Positions 9,796 to 19,660 of a stretch of 64,000 nucleotides of DNA are shown one piece after another. A program made the position numbers and the translations under genes. Origin of the DNA: Paracoccaceae bacterium. Its GTDB lineage: Bacteria > Pseudomonadota > Alphaproteobacteria > Rhodobacterales > Rhodobacteraceae. Position 1 is the stretch's first letter; every line of letters begins with the position of its first letter. Below the pieces are notes generated by a model. That model ran no database searches and was not told the origin of the DNA. It saw nothing but the letters and a program-made list of their open reading frames with translations. The DNA is taken from NCBI GenBank assembly GCA_014239455.1, contig JAAZYV010000006.1, positions 1 to 64,000 on the forward strand, written 5' to 3'.

Positions 9796-12000
9796 ATGGT
9801 GCCAAGAAAGCGAAACGAGATTAATGCGGACTTTCTGCATAGTCGGGATTACAAATCAAATTCCATTGCCGGGATAGACAAGTCGTCAGTTAAAAGATTT
9901 TTTAATCGTGAACTTTCTTGGATAGCCTTCAACGATAGAGTTTTGGAAGAGGCCAGTAATTTGAAGGTTCCTTTGTTGGAAAGGGTGAGGTTCTTAGCTA
10001 TTTCTGCGGAAAATTTAGATGAATTTTATACGGTAAGAGTGGCTGGCTTAAAGGAGATGGTTAGGGGCAATATATCTTGGCCGAGCATTGATGGTTTGTT
10101 ACCATCAGAACAAATCGGAAAAATTGAGAAGTTAACAAGAGCTTTGATGCAGAGACAGCAGGAGATATGGAGAAACTTATCTGCCAATCTCGAAGTAGCA
10201 GGTATAAAAATTCTAGAAGCAAAGGATCTTACAATCACAGAGACAAAATCTTTAAAAGAGTATTTCACGGAACATGTGGTTCCGTTGATCACTCCACTTG
10301 CTATTGATCCAGCACACCCATTCCCTTTTATAGCTTCCGGAGGGTTTACTCTCGCAGCAAGATTAAAAAGATTATCTGATAATATTACTTTTGAAATTTT
10401 GATACCAATCCCGTCCCAGATACCTAGGTTCCATCGATTATCAAAGGGTAGAAAAAAAGAGGAGATAAGGTTCTTTCCTTTAGAAGGGATATTAGACAAG
10501 TTTCTACTAATTTTGTTTCCAGGATATAGAGTCATGGGTAAGTGCACCTTTAGAATCCTTAGGAATAGTGATTTAGAGTTAGAGGAAGAGGCTGAAGATT
10601 TAGTAAGAGAATTTGAAACGGCACTTAAAAAAAGACGACGCGGTGATGTGGTTCGGTTAACTATCTCAAAAAATGCTCCCAAAGAATTGTTTGACATGGT
10701 TACGAGCTCGCTTTCTGTATTATCAGAAGAAATTATTCAGGTTGATGGTGTTATAGGTAAGTCTAATCTTTCTGAGTTAGTCATTTCAGACAAACCAGAG
10801 TTGCTTTGGAAATCATTTAAACCTAGAAACCCTGAGCGAGTAGAGGAAAACCATGGCGACATTTTTTCTACGATACGAAGGAAGGATATGCTTTTGCACC
10901 ATCCATATGAGAGCTTCGATGTAGTTGTGAGGTTTCTGCAACAGGCAGCTGCTGATCCCGATGTAGTTGCAATTAGGCAAACCTTATATAGGACGAGTAG
11001 GAATAGCCCAATTGTCAAAGCTCTTTGTGAAGCGGCAGAGGCGGGTAAATCAGTGACAGCATTGGTAGAATTGAGAGCTAGATTTGATGAAGCTAAGAAT
11101 ATTCATCAGTCCCGTGCTTTGGAAAGAGCTGGAGCTCACGTTGTCTATGGTTTTTTAGATTTGAAGACGCATGCTAAGATTTCTGTGGTAGTAAGAAAGG
11201 AAGGCAGGCGTCTTGTATCTTATACTCATTTTGGTACTGGAAACTACCATCCAATTACAGCTAATTTTTATACTGATCTTAGTTTTTTCACTCGTGAACC
11301 TAGTCTTGCAAGAGATGCAACCAAAGTATTCAATTATATTTCCGGATATATAAAGCCAAAAAATTTCGAAAACATTAGTTTGGCTCCAGTGGATTTAAAG
11401 AAAACTATACTTGAGAATCTGGCTAATGAAATCAACTGTGTGTCAAAGGGATTAGAGGCCAAGGCCTGGATCAAACTAAACTCATTGATTGAAAGGGAAG
11501 TCATTGATGCTATGTACGAAGCCAGTAATGCAGGGGTCAAAATTGATTTGGTTGTAAGGGGAATTTGTGGCTTGCGACCCGGCCTTAGAGGTCTTTCAGA
11601 AAATATAAGGGTGAAATCTATAGTGGGTAGGTTTTTAGAACATTCAAGGATAGTTTGCTTTGGGAATGGAGCCGGTTTGCCTTCGCCTGATGCTAAAGTA
11701 TATATATCTTCTGCTGATTGGATGGATAGAAATTTGAATCGAAGAGTTGAAGTGTTAGTTCAGATAGAAAATCCAACAGTGAAAGCACAAATAGTTAATC
11801 AGATTATGGCTGCTAATTTGAGGGACCAAGCACAATCATGGGTTTTGCAAGCTGATGGTTCTTATTTGAGAGACAATGATGCTCACGAGCGCAAATTCAG
11901 TTGCCATGATTTTTTTATGAAAAACCCCTCTCTTTCTGGGCGCGGCCGGGCCATAAAAAAATATCCTCCCCAATTATTGATAGAGCGGAAGATACATTAA
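9796..12000 (+). CDS. ppk: polyphosphate kinase
   Basis: FFNRELSWIAFNDRVLEEA, DAKNIHQSRALERAGAHVVYG, KTHAKISVVVR, THFGTGNYHPITA motifs of PPK1. Confidence 0.97.
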   Translation: MVPRKRNEINADFLHSRDYKSNSIAGIDKSSVKRFFNRELSWIAFNDRVLEEASNLKVPLLERVRFLAISAENLDEFYTVRVAGLKEMVRGNISWPSIDGLLPSEQIGKIEKLTRALMQRQQEIWRNLSANLEVAGIKILEAKDLTITETKSLKEYFTEHVVPLITPLAIDPAHPFPFIASGGFTLAARLKRLSDNITFEILIPIPSQIPRFHRLSKGRKKEEIRFFPLEGILDKFLLILFPGYRVMGKCTFRILRNSDLELEEEAEDLVREFETALKKRRRGDVVRLTISKNAPKELFDMVTSSLSVLSEEIIQVDGVIGKSNLSELVISDKPELLWKSFKPRNPERVEENHGDIFSTIRRKDMLLHHPYESFDVVVRFLQQAAADPDVVAIRQTLYRTSRNSPIVKALCEAAEAGKSVTALVELRARFDEAKNIHQSRALERAGAHVVYGFLDLKTHAKISVVVRKEGRRLVSYTHFGTGNYHPITANFYTDLSFFTREPSLARDATKVFNYISGYIKPKNFENISLAPVDLKKTILENLANEINCVSKGLEAKAWIKLNSLIEREVIDAMYEASNAGVKIDLVVRGICGLRPGLRGLSENIRVKSIVGRFLEHSRIVCFGNGAGLPSPDAKVYISSADWMDRNLNRRVEVLVQIENPTVKAQIVNQIMAANLRDQAQSWVLQADGSYLRDNDAHERKFSCHDFFMKNPSLSGRGRAIKKYPPQLLIERKIH

Positions 12001-12051
12001 TCTTTTAACAATTGATTTATTAAACTAATTAAAGGTTAATTCATTGCTCCA

Positions 12052-13548
12052 ATGAAAAATCAAGAAGAAACAAGAATAAGGACTAATTTACTATGTAGGA
12101 CGGGTATAATTGATATTGGGTCCAACACAGTTAGGTTAGTTGTCTTTGAGGGTTCCTCTAGATCGCCACGGTATTTTTATAATGAAAAAGTAAATTGCGG
12201 TTTGGGCGTTAGGTTGGGTGAGACAGGTCGTCTCAATTCAAAGGGCGTAAGAAAAGCTATTAAGGCCTTGAGGCGTTTCATTTCGATAATGAATGGGATG
12301 AATTTAAAACTTGTCTATTGTGTGGCAACTGCGGCTGTTAGAGATGCAATAGATGGACCTCAATTTGTCAACCAGCTTGAGGAACAGTTTAAAATAAAAA
12401 TCTGGGTTGTTTCGGGCAAAGAGGAAGGCATTTTGGCTGCATCTGGGGTTTTAATGGGCTGGCCTGAAGCTTCTGGCATTGTTTGTGACATTGGTGGTAC
12501 TTCTTTGGAACTTGCATATCTAAAAGGAGGGACAATTAAGAAATCGCAATCTTTCAAGCTGGGGCCACTAGCATTAGACGGTTTCTCCCAAACTGAAAAA
12601 ATAAAGAAAAATATAATTTATAAAAATCTGTCCATGATAGAAAAAGGATTTCCTAACTCTACTCAAGTTTTTTTTCTGGTTGGAGGTTGTTGGCGGGCAC
12701 TGGCCAGGATTCACATGAATATGAATGATTATCCATTAAGAGTATTGCAGGGTTACAAAATTTCTGTTGATTCATTAAATGAAACTTTGGAATATGTATC
12801 CTCAACTAAGGTTCAGACTTTGGCAAAGGCAACCACATCTTCTATGGAAAGGCTAAAACTTTTACCTGATGCTAGCCGGGTTTTACAAGCTTTAATTCAT
12901 AGTTTTAGGCCAAAAAGCATTATTTTCTCGGGTTATGGTATACGTGAAGGTCTATTCTACAAGCAGTTCAGTTCTGAAATAAAAGAGATGCAGCCTTTAT
13001 TGGAAGCTTGCAGGTTTTTGGAAAACAACAGGGCTCGTTTCCCAGGATTTGGAGAGGTTCTTTATCGGTGGTTGAGACCAATATTTCATGACATTTCTCA
13101 GACTGAAGAAAAACTATATTTGGCAGCATGTCATTTACATGATACTATTTGGCAGGCACATCCAGATTATCGTTCTGAAGTATGTTTTGAAACTGTTACT
13201 GGTGCTAATCTCGGAGGCATTGATCATAAAGGTCGGGTGTTTTTAGCTCTTGCACTAATGTCTAGATATAAGAGGACTAATTTTAATAGTGTTAATAAGG
13301 AGATTTTGAATCTTCTGGATGAGACCTCTATAAGAAATGCAATGATACTAGGAACTTCTATGAGGTTAGGTTCAATGTTATCAGTGACTATTTCTTCAAA
13401 TTTGATAAAAACCAAAATATTTTTGGAAGAAAAAGATATTTGTTTGAGCTTAAACGAAAAAGATAATTTTCTAGGCGAAGTTGTTGAAAAGCGCCTAACT
13501 CATTTGGCCCAATTAATGGGTTTGAATCCAAAAATCATTGTTGATTGA
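12052..13548 (+). CDS. ppx: exopolyphosphatase (Ppx/GppA family)
   Basis: GIIDIGSNTVRLVVFEG, VCDIGGTSLELAYL, directly after ppk. Confidence 0.92.
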   Translation: MKNQEETRIRTNLLCRTGIIDIGSNTVRLVVFEGSSRSPRYFYNEKVNCGLGVRLGETGRLNSKGVRKAIKALRRFISIMNGMNLKLVYCVATAAVRDAIDGPQFVNQLEEQFKIKIWVVSGKEEGILAASGVLMGWPEASGIVCDIGGTSLELAYLKGGTIKKSQSFKLGPLALDGFSQTEKIKKNIIYKNLSMIEKGFPNSTQVFFLVGGCWRALARIHMNMNDYPLRVLQGYKISVDSLNETLEYVSSTKVQTLAKATTSSMERLKLLPDASRVLQALIHSFRPKSIIFSGYGIREGLFYKQFSSEIKEMQPLLEACRFLENNRARFPGFGEVLYRWLRPIFHDISQTEEKLYLAACHLHDTIWQAHPDYRSEVCFETVTGANLGGIDHKGRVFLALALMSRYKRTNFNSVNKEILNLLDETSIRNAMILGTSMRLGSMLSVTISSNLIKTKIFLEEKDICLSLNEKDNFLGEVVEKRLTHLAQLMGLNPKIIVD

Positions 13549-13640
13549 AATATTTTCTTACACTATACGCTAATGGACAGCTTTTTGTTTCCTCGGTGAA
13601 CAAGTATCTTTTTGAATTTTCATAATATTTAGGATCCCAG

Positions 13641-14975
13641 ATGTATTTGACCAAGTATTTCTTACCAATCTTAAAAGAAAACCCATCTGAAGCACAGATA
13701 ACTAGTCATCGTCTGATGTTGAGATCGGGCATGATTAAGCAGTCTTCAGCTGGCATTTACTCATGGTTACCCTTGGGCTTGAAGGTTCTAAAAAAAATAG
13801 AAAAGATAGTTTTTGAAGAACAAGTTGCTGCAGGTCATATCCCAATATTGATGCCTACTATACAGCCTTCATAATTATGGGAGGAAAGTGGAAGATTGGA
13901 TGACTATGGAAAAGAAATGCTGAGAATTGAGGATAGACATGGACGTCTAATGCTATATGGTCCCACAAATGAGGAATTAGTAACAGACATTTTTCGATCA
14001 CATATTTCTAGTTATAAAGATTTACCGAAAACCTTCTTTCACATTCAGTGGAAATTTCGTGATGAAGTGCGGCCTAGGTTTGGAGTGATGAGGGGTCGGG
14101 AATTCTTTATGAAAGATGGATATAGCTTTGACATGGATAAGGATTCAGCTATTCATGCCTATAATAGACACATGATCAGCTACTTACGTACATATGAGAG
14201 ATTGGACTTAAAAGCTATTCCTATGCAAGCTGACACTGGTCCTATAGGAGGGGATTATAGTCATGAATTTTTGGTCTTAGCTGAGACTGGAGAAAGCCAA
14301 GTTTTTTATGACAAAGAGATTACTGATTTGTCTTTGGGAGATAGAAATATAGATTACAGTGATAAACAGGCTATATCTACAATTGTTCAAGAGTTTACTA
14401 AACCTTATGCCAGAACTGATGAAACTCATGAGCAGGATCTTTTTAATAGAATACCAAGCGAAAGAAGGCTATCTGCTAGGGGTATTGAGGTAGGTCAAAT
14501 CTTTTATTTTGGAACCAAGTACTCAAAATCTATGGGTGCTGATGTAGTACTTCCGAATGGGGACCGCACACCAGTAGAAATGGGTAGTCATGGGATAGGT
14601 GTATCCAGACTAGTTGGGGCTTTGATAGAAGCTAACCATGATGACTTGGGCATAATTTGGCCTTCTTCGGTAGCCCCATTCGATGTAGTAATTATAAATC
14701 TTAAACACGGAAATGAGGAGTCAGAAAAGGCTTGCAGGCAATTATATGAAGATCTAGTTTTAGCAGGTTTTGATGTCCTTTATGATGATAGAGATGAAAG
14801 AGTTGGCGTAAAGTTTGCTACTATGGATCTAATTGGAATACCTTGGCAAATTATTGTTGGGCCGAGAGATTTAGCAGAAGGTTTCTTAGAGCTAAAATGT
14901 AGGAAAGATGGGAGTAAAACAAGAATTCCACTGACTGAAGGATCTAGACAATTAGTGAATGAATTGAATTCTTAA
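13641..14975 (+). pseudogene. proS: prolyl-tRNA synthetase with an apparent in-frame TAA stop (13872..13874)
   Basis: ORFs 13641..13874 and 13896..14975 are in the same frame; joined they give ...[32 protein letters not shown]..., a complete about 444-aa short-type ProS interrupted by one TAA where an acidic residue codon is expected. Called pseudogene only because of the apparent stop. Confidence 0.85.
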
Positions 14976-14998
14976 GTTGTATTTGAGAGGTAAAAAAT

Positions 14999-16309
14999 TT
15001 GGCAAGTGATAATACCAGCACAAGCCCTATAAAAAGGTCTGTTCCATTTTCTCAACTGGAGTTATTAATAGCTTGGAGGTATTTGCGTGCTAAACGTCGA
15101 GAAGGTGGGGTTTCTACCATAGCCTGGTATTCCTTTCTAGGCGTGATGTTGGGCGTTGCTACCTTGATAGTAGTTCAAGCTGTTATGGTTGGATTTAAAG
15201 AAGAATTTACGGATCGTATTGTAGGGGCTAACCCTCACATCATTATTCAAACCAACAAGATTCTTAAAGGGGTTGATTTCTCTTTTGATATAGAAAAATC
15301 GAAATCAATCGAGACCATGCTTCTTGATGAAAGAAGAGTAAAGCATGTTTACCCAGTAATAACTGGTCAAGTGATGGCAGCCAAAAACAAAAAATACTCG
15401 GGGTTACAAGTAATTGGAATAAGAAAGGAGGATTTGGCTAATATTGATCTAATATCGAATCCGGAAAAAAGGATGGGGAGAATAGAGGATTTTGGTAGAG
15501 GAATTGCTATAGGGCGTGGTGTGGCAAAAGATCTTAACCTTTCTATAGGAGATAATTTGCGACTTGTTTCTCCTGATGGGCTTAGTACACTTTTTGGTAC
15601 TACTCCTCGTGTTTCAGATTTTGAAATCAGTTATATATTTAGTGTTGGAAGATATGACATTGATAAGTTCAGGCTTTATATGCCTCTTAAAGAGGCTCAA
15701 AAATTTTTCAACAAACAAAGTGAAGTTGATCGCATAAATGTGCTAGTCACAGAGCCACATTCAGTTCGGCAGGTTCAGGCAAAGCTCCAAAAAGATCTTG
15801 GACTTGACTATAATATTTGGACTTGGAAGGATATTTCTGGAGCTTTTTTAGCTGCGCTAGATGTGGAAAGAAGAGTCATGTTCATTATTTTGTCCTTAGT
15901 TGTCTTAATAGCAGCATTAAATATAGTTTCTGGATTGGTAATGCTAGTAAAGAACAAGGGTAAAGATATTGGTATTTTAAGAACCATGGGACTAAATGAA
16001 AATTCAATCATGCGAATTTTTATTCTGTGCGGGTCCCTTATTGGAATTTTTGGCACCATTTTTGGTGTGATTCTTGGAGTTTCATTTGCTTATTACTTAC
16101 CGGAACTACAATTTCTTATTGAACAAATTTTGGGTAGAGAAGTCTGGAATCCGGAACTCCGGTTCCTTACTGAAGTTCCTGTGCGCGTAAGGTTTTCTGA
16201 CATTTGTTATGTAAGTGTAGTGGCTTGTGGTTTGTCAATTATTGTAACAGTAATCCCAGCAAGAAATGCAGCAAGATTAGATCCAGTGGAAGCTCTAAGG
16301 CATGAATAA
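14999..16309 (+). CDS. lolC: lipoprotein-releasing system transmembrane protein LolC/E family, TTG start
   Basis: AWRYLRAKRREGGVSTIAWYSFLGVMLGVATLIVVQAVMVGF, C-terminal ARLDPVEALRHE; overlaps lolD. Confidence 0.94.
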   Translation: MASDNTSTSPIKRSVPFSQLELLIAWRYLRAKRREGGVSTIAWYSFLGVMLGVATLIVVQAVMVGFKEEFTDRIVGANPHIIIQTNKILKGVDFSFDIEKSKSIETMLLDERRVKHVYPVITGQVMAAKNKKYSGLQVIGIRKEDLANIDLISNPEKRMGRIEDFGRGIAIGRGVAKDLNLSIGDNLRLVSPDGLSTLFGTTPRVSDFEISYIFSVGRYDIDKFRLYMPLKEAQKFFNKQSEVDRINVLVTEPHSVRQVQAKLQKDLGLDYNIWTWKDISGAFLAALDVERRVMFIILSLVVLIAALNIVSGLVMLVKNKGKDIGILRTMGLNENSIMRIFILCGSLIGIFGTIFGVILGVSFAYYLPELQFLIEQILGREVWNPELRFLTEVPVRVRFSDICYVSVVACGLSIIVTVIPARNAARLDPVEALRHE

Positions 16310-16988
16310 GGTTGTAATCCTAGAGTTATCTGATTTAAGAAAATCCTTTAAGATAGCTGATAAACAAGAAACAAAAATATTTGAAAAAGTTAACTTAAAA
16401 TTGAAGAGTTCAGAACTTGTTGGAATCATTGCACCTTCTGGCACAGGAAAAACCTGTCTGTTAAATATATCTGGCCTACTGGATCAAGCCACGAGTGGAT
16501 CTGTACGTGTTTTAGGTCAGGATTCTAAGAGGATGACGGTTGAGAAGAAAAATACGATTAGACGAAACCATATAGGATTCGTTTTTCAATCGAGTAATTT
16601 GTTGAACGAATTTAGTGCTGTTGAAAATGTGGCATTATCAAGAATTATTAAAGGTTACAGTTTCAATGAATCATTAGAGTACTCTAGGCAATTGCTTTCA
16701 AAAGTAGGTTTAGAAAGTCGACTGCACAACCGGCCACTTGAACTTTCTGGGGGGGAACAGCAGAGGATAGCTATTTGTAGAGCCGTAGCAAATGATCCCC
16801 AGTTGTTATTAGCCGATGAACCTACTGGTAATTTGGACCAAGAGAATTCCACATTAGTTTTTGATTTGCTACTAAGAATGGTGAAGCAAGAAAACGTATC
16901 GGCCTTGGTTGCCACACATAATCTTGATTTAACCAAAAAAATGGATCGAGTGCTTAAATTAACAAAAACCGGTTTGGTGGATTTATAG
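16302..16988 (+). CDS. lolD: lipoprotein-releasing system ATP-binding protein LolD
   Basis: GIIAPSGTGKTCLLNI Walker A, LSGGEQQRIAICRA signature, LLADEPTGNLD Walker B. Confidence 0.93.
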   Translation: MNKVVILELSDLRKSFKIADKQETKIFEKVNLKLKSSELVGIIAPSGTGKTCLLNISGLLDQATSGSVRVLGQDSKRMTVEKKNTIRRNHIGFVFQSSNLLNEFSAVENVALSRIIKGYSFNESLEYSRQLLSKVGLESRLHNRPLELSGGEQQRIAICRAVANDPQLLLADEPTGNLDQENSTLVFDLLLRMVKQENVSALVATHNLDLTKKMDRVLKLTKTGLVDL

Positions 16989-16994
16989 ACTGAT

Positions 16995-17882
16995 TCAATT
17001 TAAGCATGAATTTGTAATATTTATCCATTGTTCATCGCTAATGTTGAGTACAGTTTCGGTGTCTAAAATTTTTGGATCATTAGGTGCATAGTAGTTTTCT
17101 ACTATTAGGTCAAAATTTGCTTCAAAACCTAGAATATAGGCAAAAAGAGTGTGTAGCTTTTGCTCTTTTAGAAAACGTGTGAAGACCAGTCTTTCCTCAA
17201 AAGACTTGAGGGCTAGTTTTAAGATTTTTTCAAATTTTTTGTGAGATTCTTTCTGTTTAAACCAATTAAAAGGGATTACAATTAGTCCTCCGGGTAGTAT
17301 TAGTGGTGATAATAGAGATGATTTTGTGATTGATATATCTATTCTAGTTTCAAGGCCAAATTCCCTTACTATCTTATTTTCAAGTTCTTTTGTTTCATTC
17401 TGTTTCGTGCATATATTTTCTACTAAATTTTCTTTTTCCAGTAGGGATCTGACAAAAATAGTTTCGTAACGTGGTTTAATAATATCAAGTGTGATTAGTC
17501 TGAGTATGGTCGGGAAGGAAACAACAAATAGAATGGTGAGTAATAGAGTCAATGACTTTACAAGATGGCTGAATTTGAGCGCGGGCCCTTTAGATATTTT
17601 TCCTTGTTCACAAATCATAGTTATAGCCTCTATCATTTCTGCATCGTGAATAATTAATTCCTCTTCTCTATCCAATCCGAGGCCAAATGTAGTTCTGGTC
17701 AAATTCTTATGCATGACCACGATAGAGTTGAAATTCCAATGATCTAACGGAATCGCATTGTCATCTGCGATAATAATTGATGATTTACCAAATGATACTA
17801 TCACTTCTTTTGGATTGGTTTCCTTTTTTTCAATCCAAAGTCCCTTAGATTCTAAAATTCGGTATTTTTTTATAGCAGTCAT
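16995..17882 (-). CDS. uncharacterised membrane protein resembling an M48-type peptidase scaffold without HExxH
   Basis: Intact ORF; N-terminal PH-like stretch (EVIVSFGKSSIIIADDNAIPLDHWNFNSI), one central TM helix, LSPLILPGGLIVIPFNW resembling the M48 'LPGG-IvvtrGL' strand, C-terminal ISDEQWINITNSC; no HExxH seen. Confidence 0.55.
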   Translation of the reverse strand: MTAIKKYRILESKGLWIEKKETNPKEVIVSFGKSSIIIADDNAIPLDHWNFNSIVVMHKNLTRTTFGLGLDREEELIIHDAEMIEAITMICEQGKISKGPALKFSHLVKSLTLLLTILFVVSFPTILRLITLDIIKPRYETIFVRSLLEKENLVENICTKQNETKELENKIVREFGLETRIDISITKSSLLSPLILPGGLIVIPFNWFKQKESHKKFEKILKLALKSFEERLVFTRFLKEQKLHTLFAYILGFEANFDLIVENYYAPNDPKILDTETVLNISDEQWINITNSCLN

Positions 17883-17903
17883 ATGAGTAGTAATTTTGAT
17901 CCA

Positions 17904-19538
17904 CTACTGTTGAATGTCTGGATGCTGATAGTTTTGATTTTCGAGAATTTTTCTAAGCCCTATTTTAGAAATCTTGCCAGTGGCAGTATGAGGTATTTCC
18001 TCGACAAAAATGATGTCATCAGGAATCTGCCATTTAGCCACATAATCTGACATGAAATCAGTTATTTCTTTTTCTTTTACTCTTGTTCCTTTTTCGCACA
18101 CAACCACAAGGATAGGTCTCTCGTCCCATTTTGGGTGGAAGACCCCGATGGCAGCAGCTTCGACAATTTTGGGATGGCCAACGGCAGCATTTTCAAGCTC
18201 AATGGAAGAAATCCACTCACCACCCGATTTGATGATATCTTTTGATCTGTCGGTGATGCTCATGTATCCATTTTCATCAATGGTAGCAACATCACCGGTG
18301 TCAAACCACCCATCATTATCAACGACTTTTTCATCAAACTTAAGATATTTTTGAACTACTGCTGCTCCACGAGCCCAAAGTTTTCCTTGTGTTTTTCCAT
18401 CATTTTTTAACTTGTTACCATTATCATCAGTCAATTTTAGTTCCACTGTAAAAGGTGGGTGGCCTGTTGTTTCTTGAACAGAAATCTTTTCTTCTTCAGA
18501 TAGTTCTAATACTTCAGGTTTGAACGAGCAAATTGTTCCCAAGGGAGACATTTCTGTCATTCCCCAAGCGTGTAGAACCTTAACTCCAAAATCTTTTTGG
18601 AAAGATTCAATCACTGCTTTTGGGCATGAAGACCCCCCAATGATTACTCGCTTTAGTGAAGAAAGTTTTAGTTTTTTTTCCTTCAAATAATTTAGAAGAA
18701 GCAGCCAGATAGTTGGTACGGCGGCTGTTACGGTTACGCCTTTCTCAAGCATTTCATAGAGAGCTTCAGGTGTCATTTCTTTTCCAGGCATTACCATCGA
18801 TGCTCCTACAAGGGGAGCTGTGTAACCTATTGACCATCCATTTGCATGAAACAAAGGAACAACAGGCATAATGCGATCCGTGGAGGACAAATTTATCATG
18901 TCAGGTGAGGCTGAAGTTAATGCATGTAAAACATTTGATCTGTGCGTGTACACAACTCCTTTTGGATTGCCCGTTGTCCCAGATGTGTAACAGATTCCGC
19001 ATGCTTCGGTTTCGTGACCAGTGACCCATTCAAAATCCGAATCCTCATTGGCAACTAATTCTTCATAGCAAATGAGGTTTGGTAAATTTGATCTTGGCAT
19101 ATTTGCTTTATCAGCAAGAATAATAGCGTGCGTCACCGTTTTACAAGTAGGTAGTATTTCCTCTAATATCTTTATCAAATCCAAATCTACCATCAATATT
19201 TTATCTTCGGCATGATTAATGATATAGGTTAGTTGCTTACTAAAAAGCCTTGGATTTAGGGTGTGGTTTATAGCTCCAGAACCCGGTATGCCGTACCATA
19301 ATTCAAGGTGCCTTGCCGTATTCCAAGCCATTACACCAATTCTATCACTCTTTTTTATGTCTAACTTTTGTAAAGCTTTTGATAATTTTTTTGCCTTTAT
19401 GCGAACAGAACTCCAGTTTGTTTCAACAATAGGGCCTTCTACATTTCTGCTGATGATTTTGCGCCAAGGATGATATCTTGCAGCATGATCCAATATCTCA
19501 GAAACTCTAAGAGAAAAAGGTTGCATCAGGTTATCCAT
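17904..19538 (-). CDS. fatty acyl-CoA ligase (AMP-binding, medium/long-chain)
   Basis: CYTSGTTGNPKGVVYTHRS, GWFDTGDVATIDENGYMSITDRSKDIIKSGGEWISSIELE, TATGKISK. Confidence 0.94.
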   Translation of the reverse strand: MDNLMQPFSLRVSEILDHAARYHPWRKIISRNVEGPIVETNWSSVRIKAKKLSKALQKLDIKKSDRIGVMAWNTARHLELWYGIPGSGAINHTLNPRLFSKQLTYIINHAEDKILMVDLDLIKILEEILPTCKTVTHAIILADKANMPRSNLPNLICYEELVANEDSDFEWVTGHETEACGICYTSGTTGNPKGVVYTHRSNVLHALTSASPDMINLSSTDRIMPVVPLFHANGWSIGYTAPLVGASMVMPGKEMTPEALYEMLEKGVTVTAAVPTIWLLLLNYLKEKKLKLSSLKRVIIGGSSCPKAVIESFQKDFGVKVLHAWGMTEMSPLGTICSFKPEVLELSEEEKISVQETTGHPPFTVELKLTDDNGNKLKNDGKTQGKLWARGAAVVQKYLKFDEKVVDNDGWFDTGDVATIDENGYMSITDRSKDIIKSGGEWISSIELENAAVGHPKIVEAAAIGVFHPKWDERPILVVVCEKGTRVKEKEITDFMSDYVAKWQIPDDIIFVEEIPHTATGKISKIGLRKILENQNYQHPDIQQ

Positions 19539-19588
19539 TTAAAGACTCCAATAAAAGTTATTAAATTAATAATACAATCAATTTTTAG

Positions 19589-19609
19589 TTTCTACCAAAA
19601 CGGTAGAAA
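19589..19609. promoter_or_regulatory. perfect 8-5-8 inverted repeat TTTCTACC-AAAAC-GGTAGAAA upstream of the acyl-CoA ligase
   Basis: Read directly; lies between the fadB/J-like stop and the acyl-CoA ligase start; no T-run on the minus strand after it, so less like a terminator. Confidence 0.45.
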
Positions 19610-19660
19610 AAAACCAAAAAAAAATCATAAAATTAAATGATGCTTCACCTAAAAAGTCTA

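Noticed and set aside
13872-13874. Genome-wide recoding of TAA as a sense codon
   Set aside because: Many intact genes here end in TAA (for example ppk at 12000 and ftsZ at 51969), and the only tRNA seen has a normal TTC anticodon.
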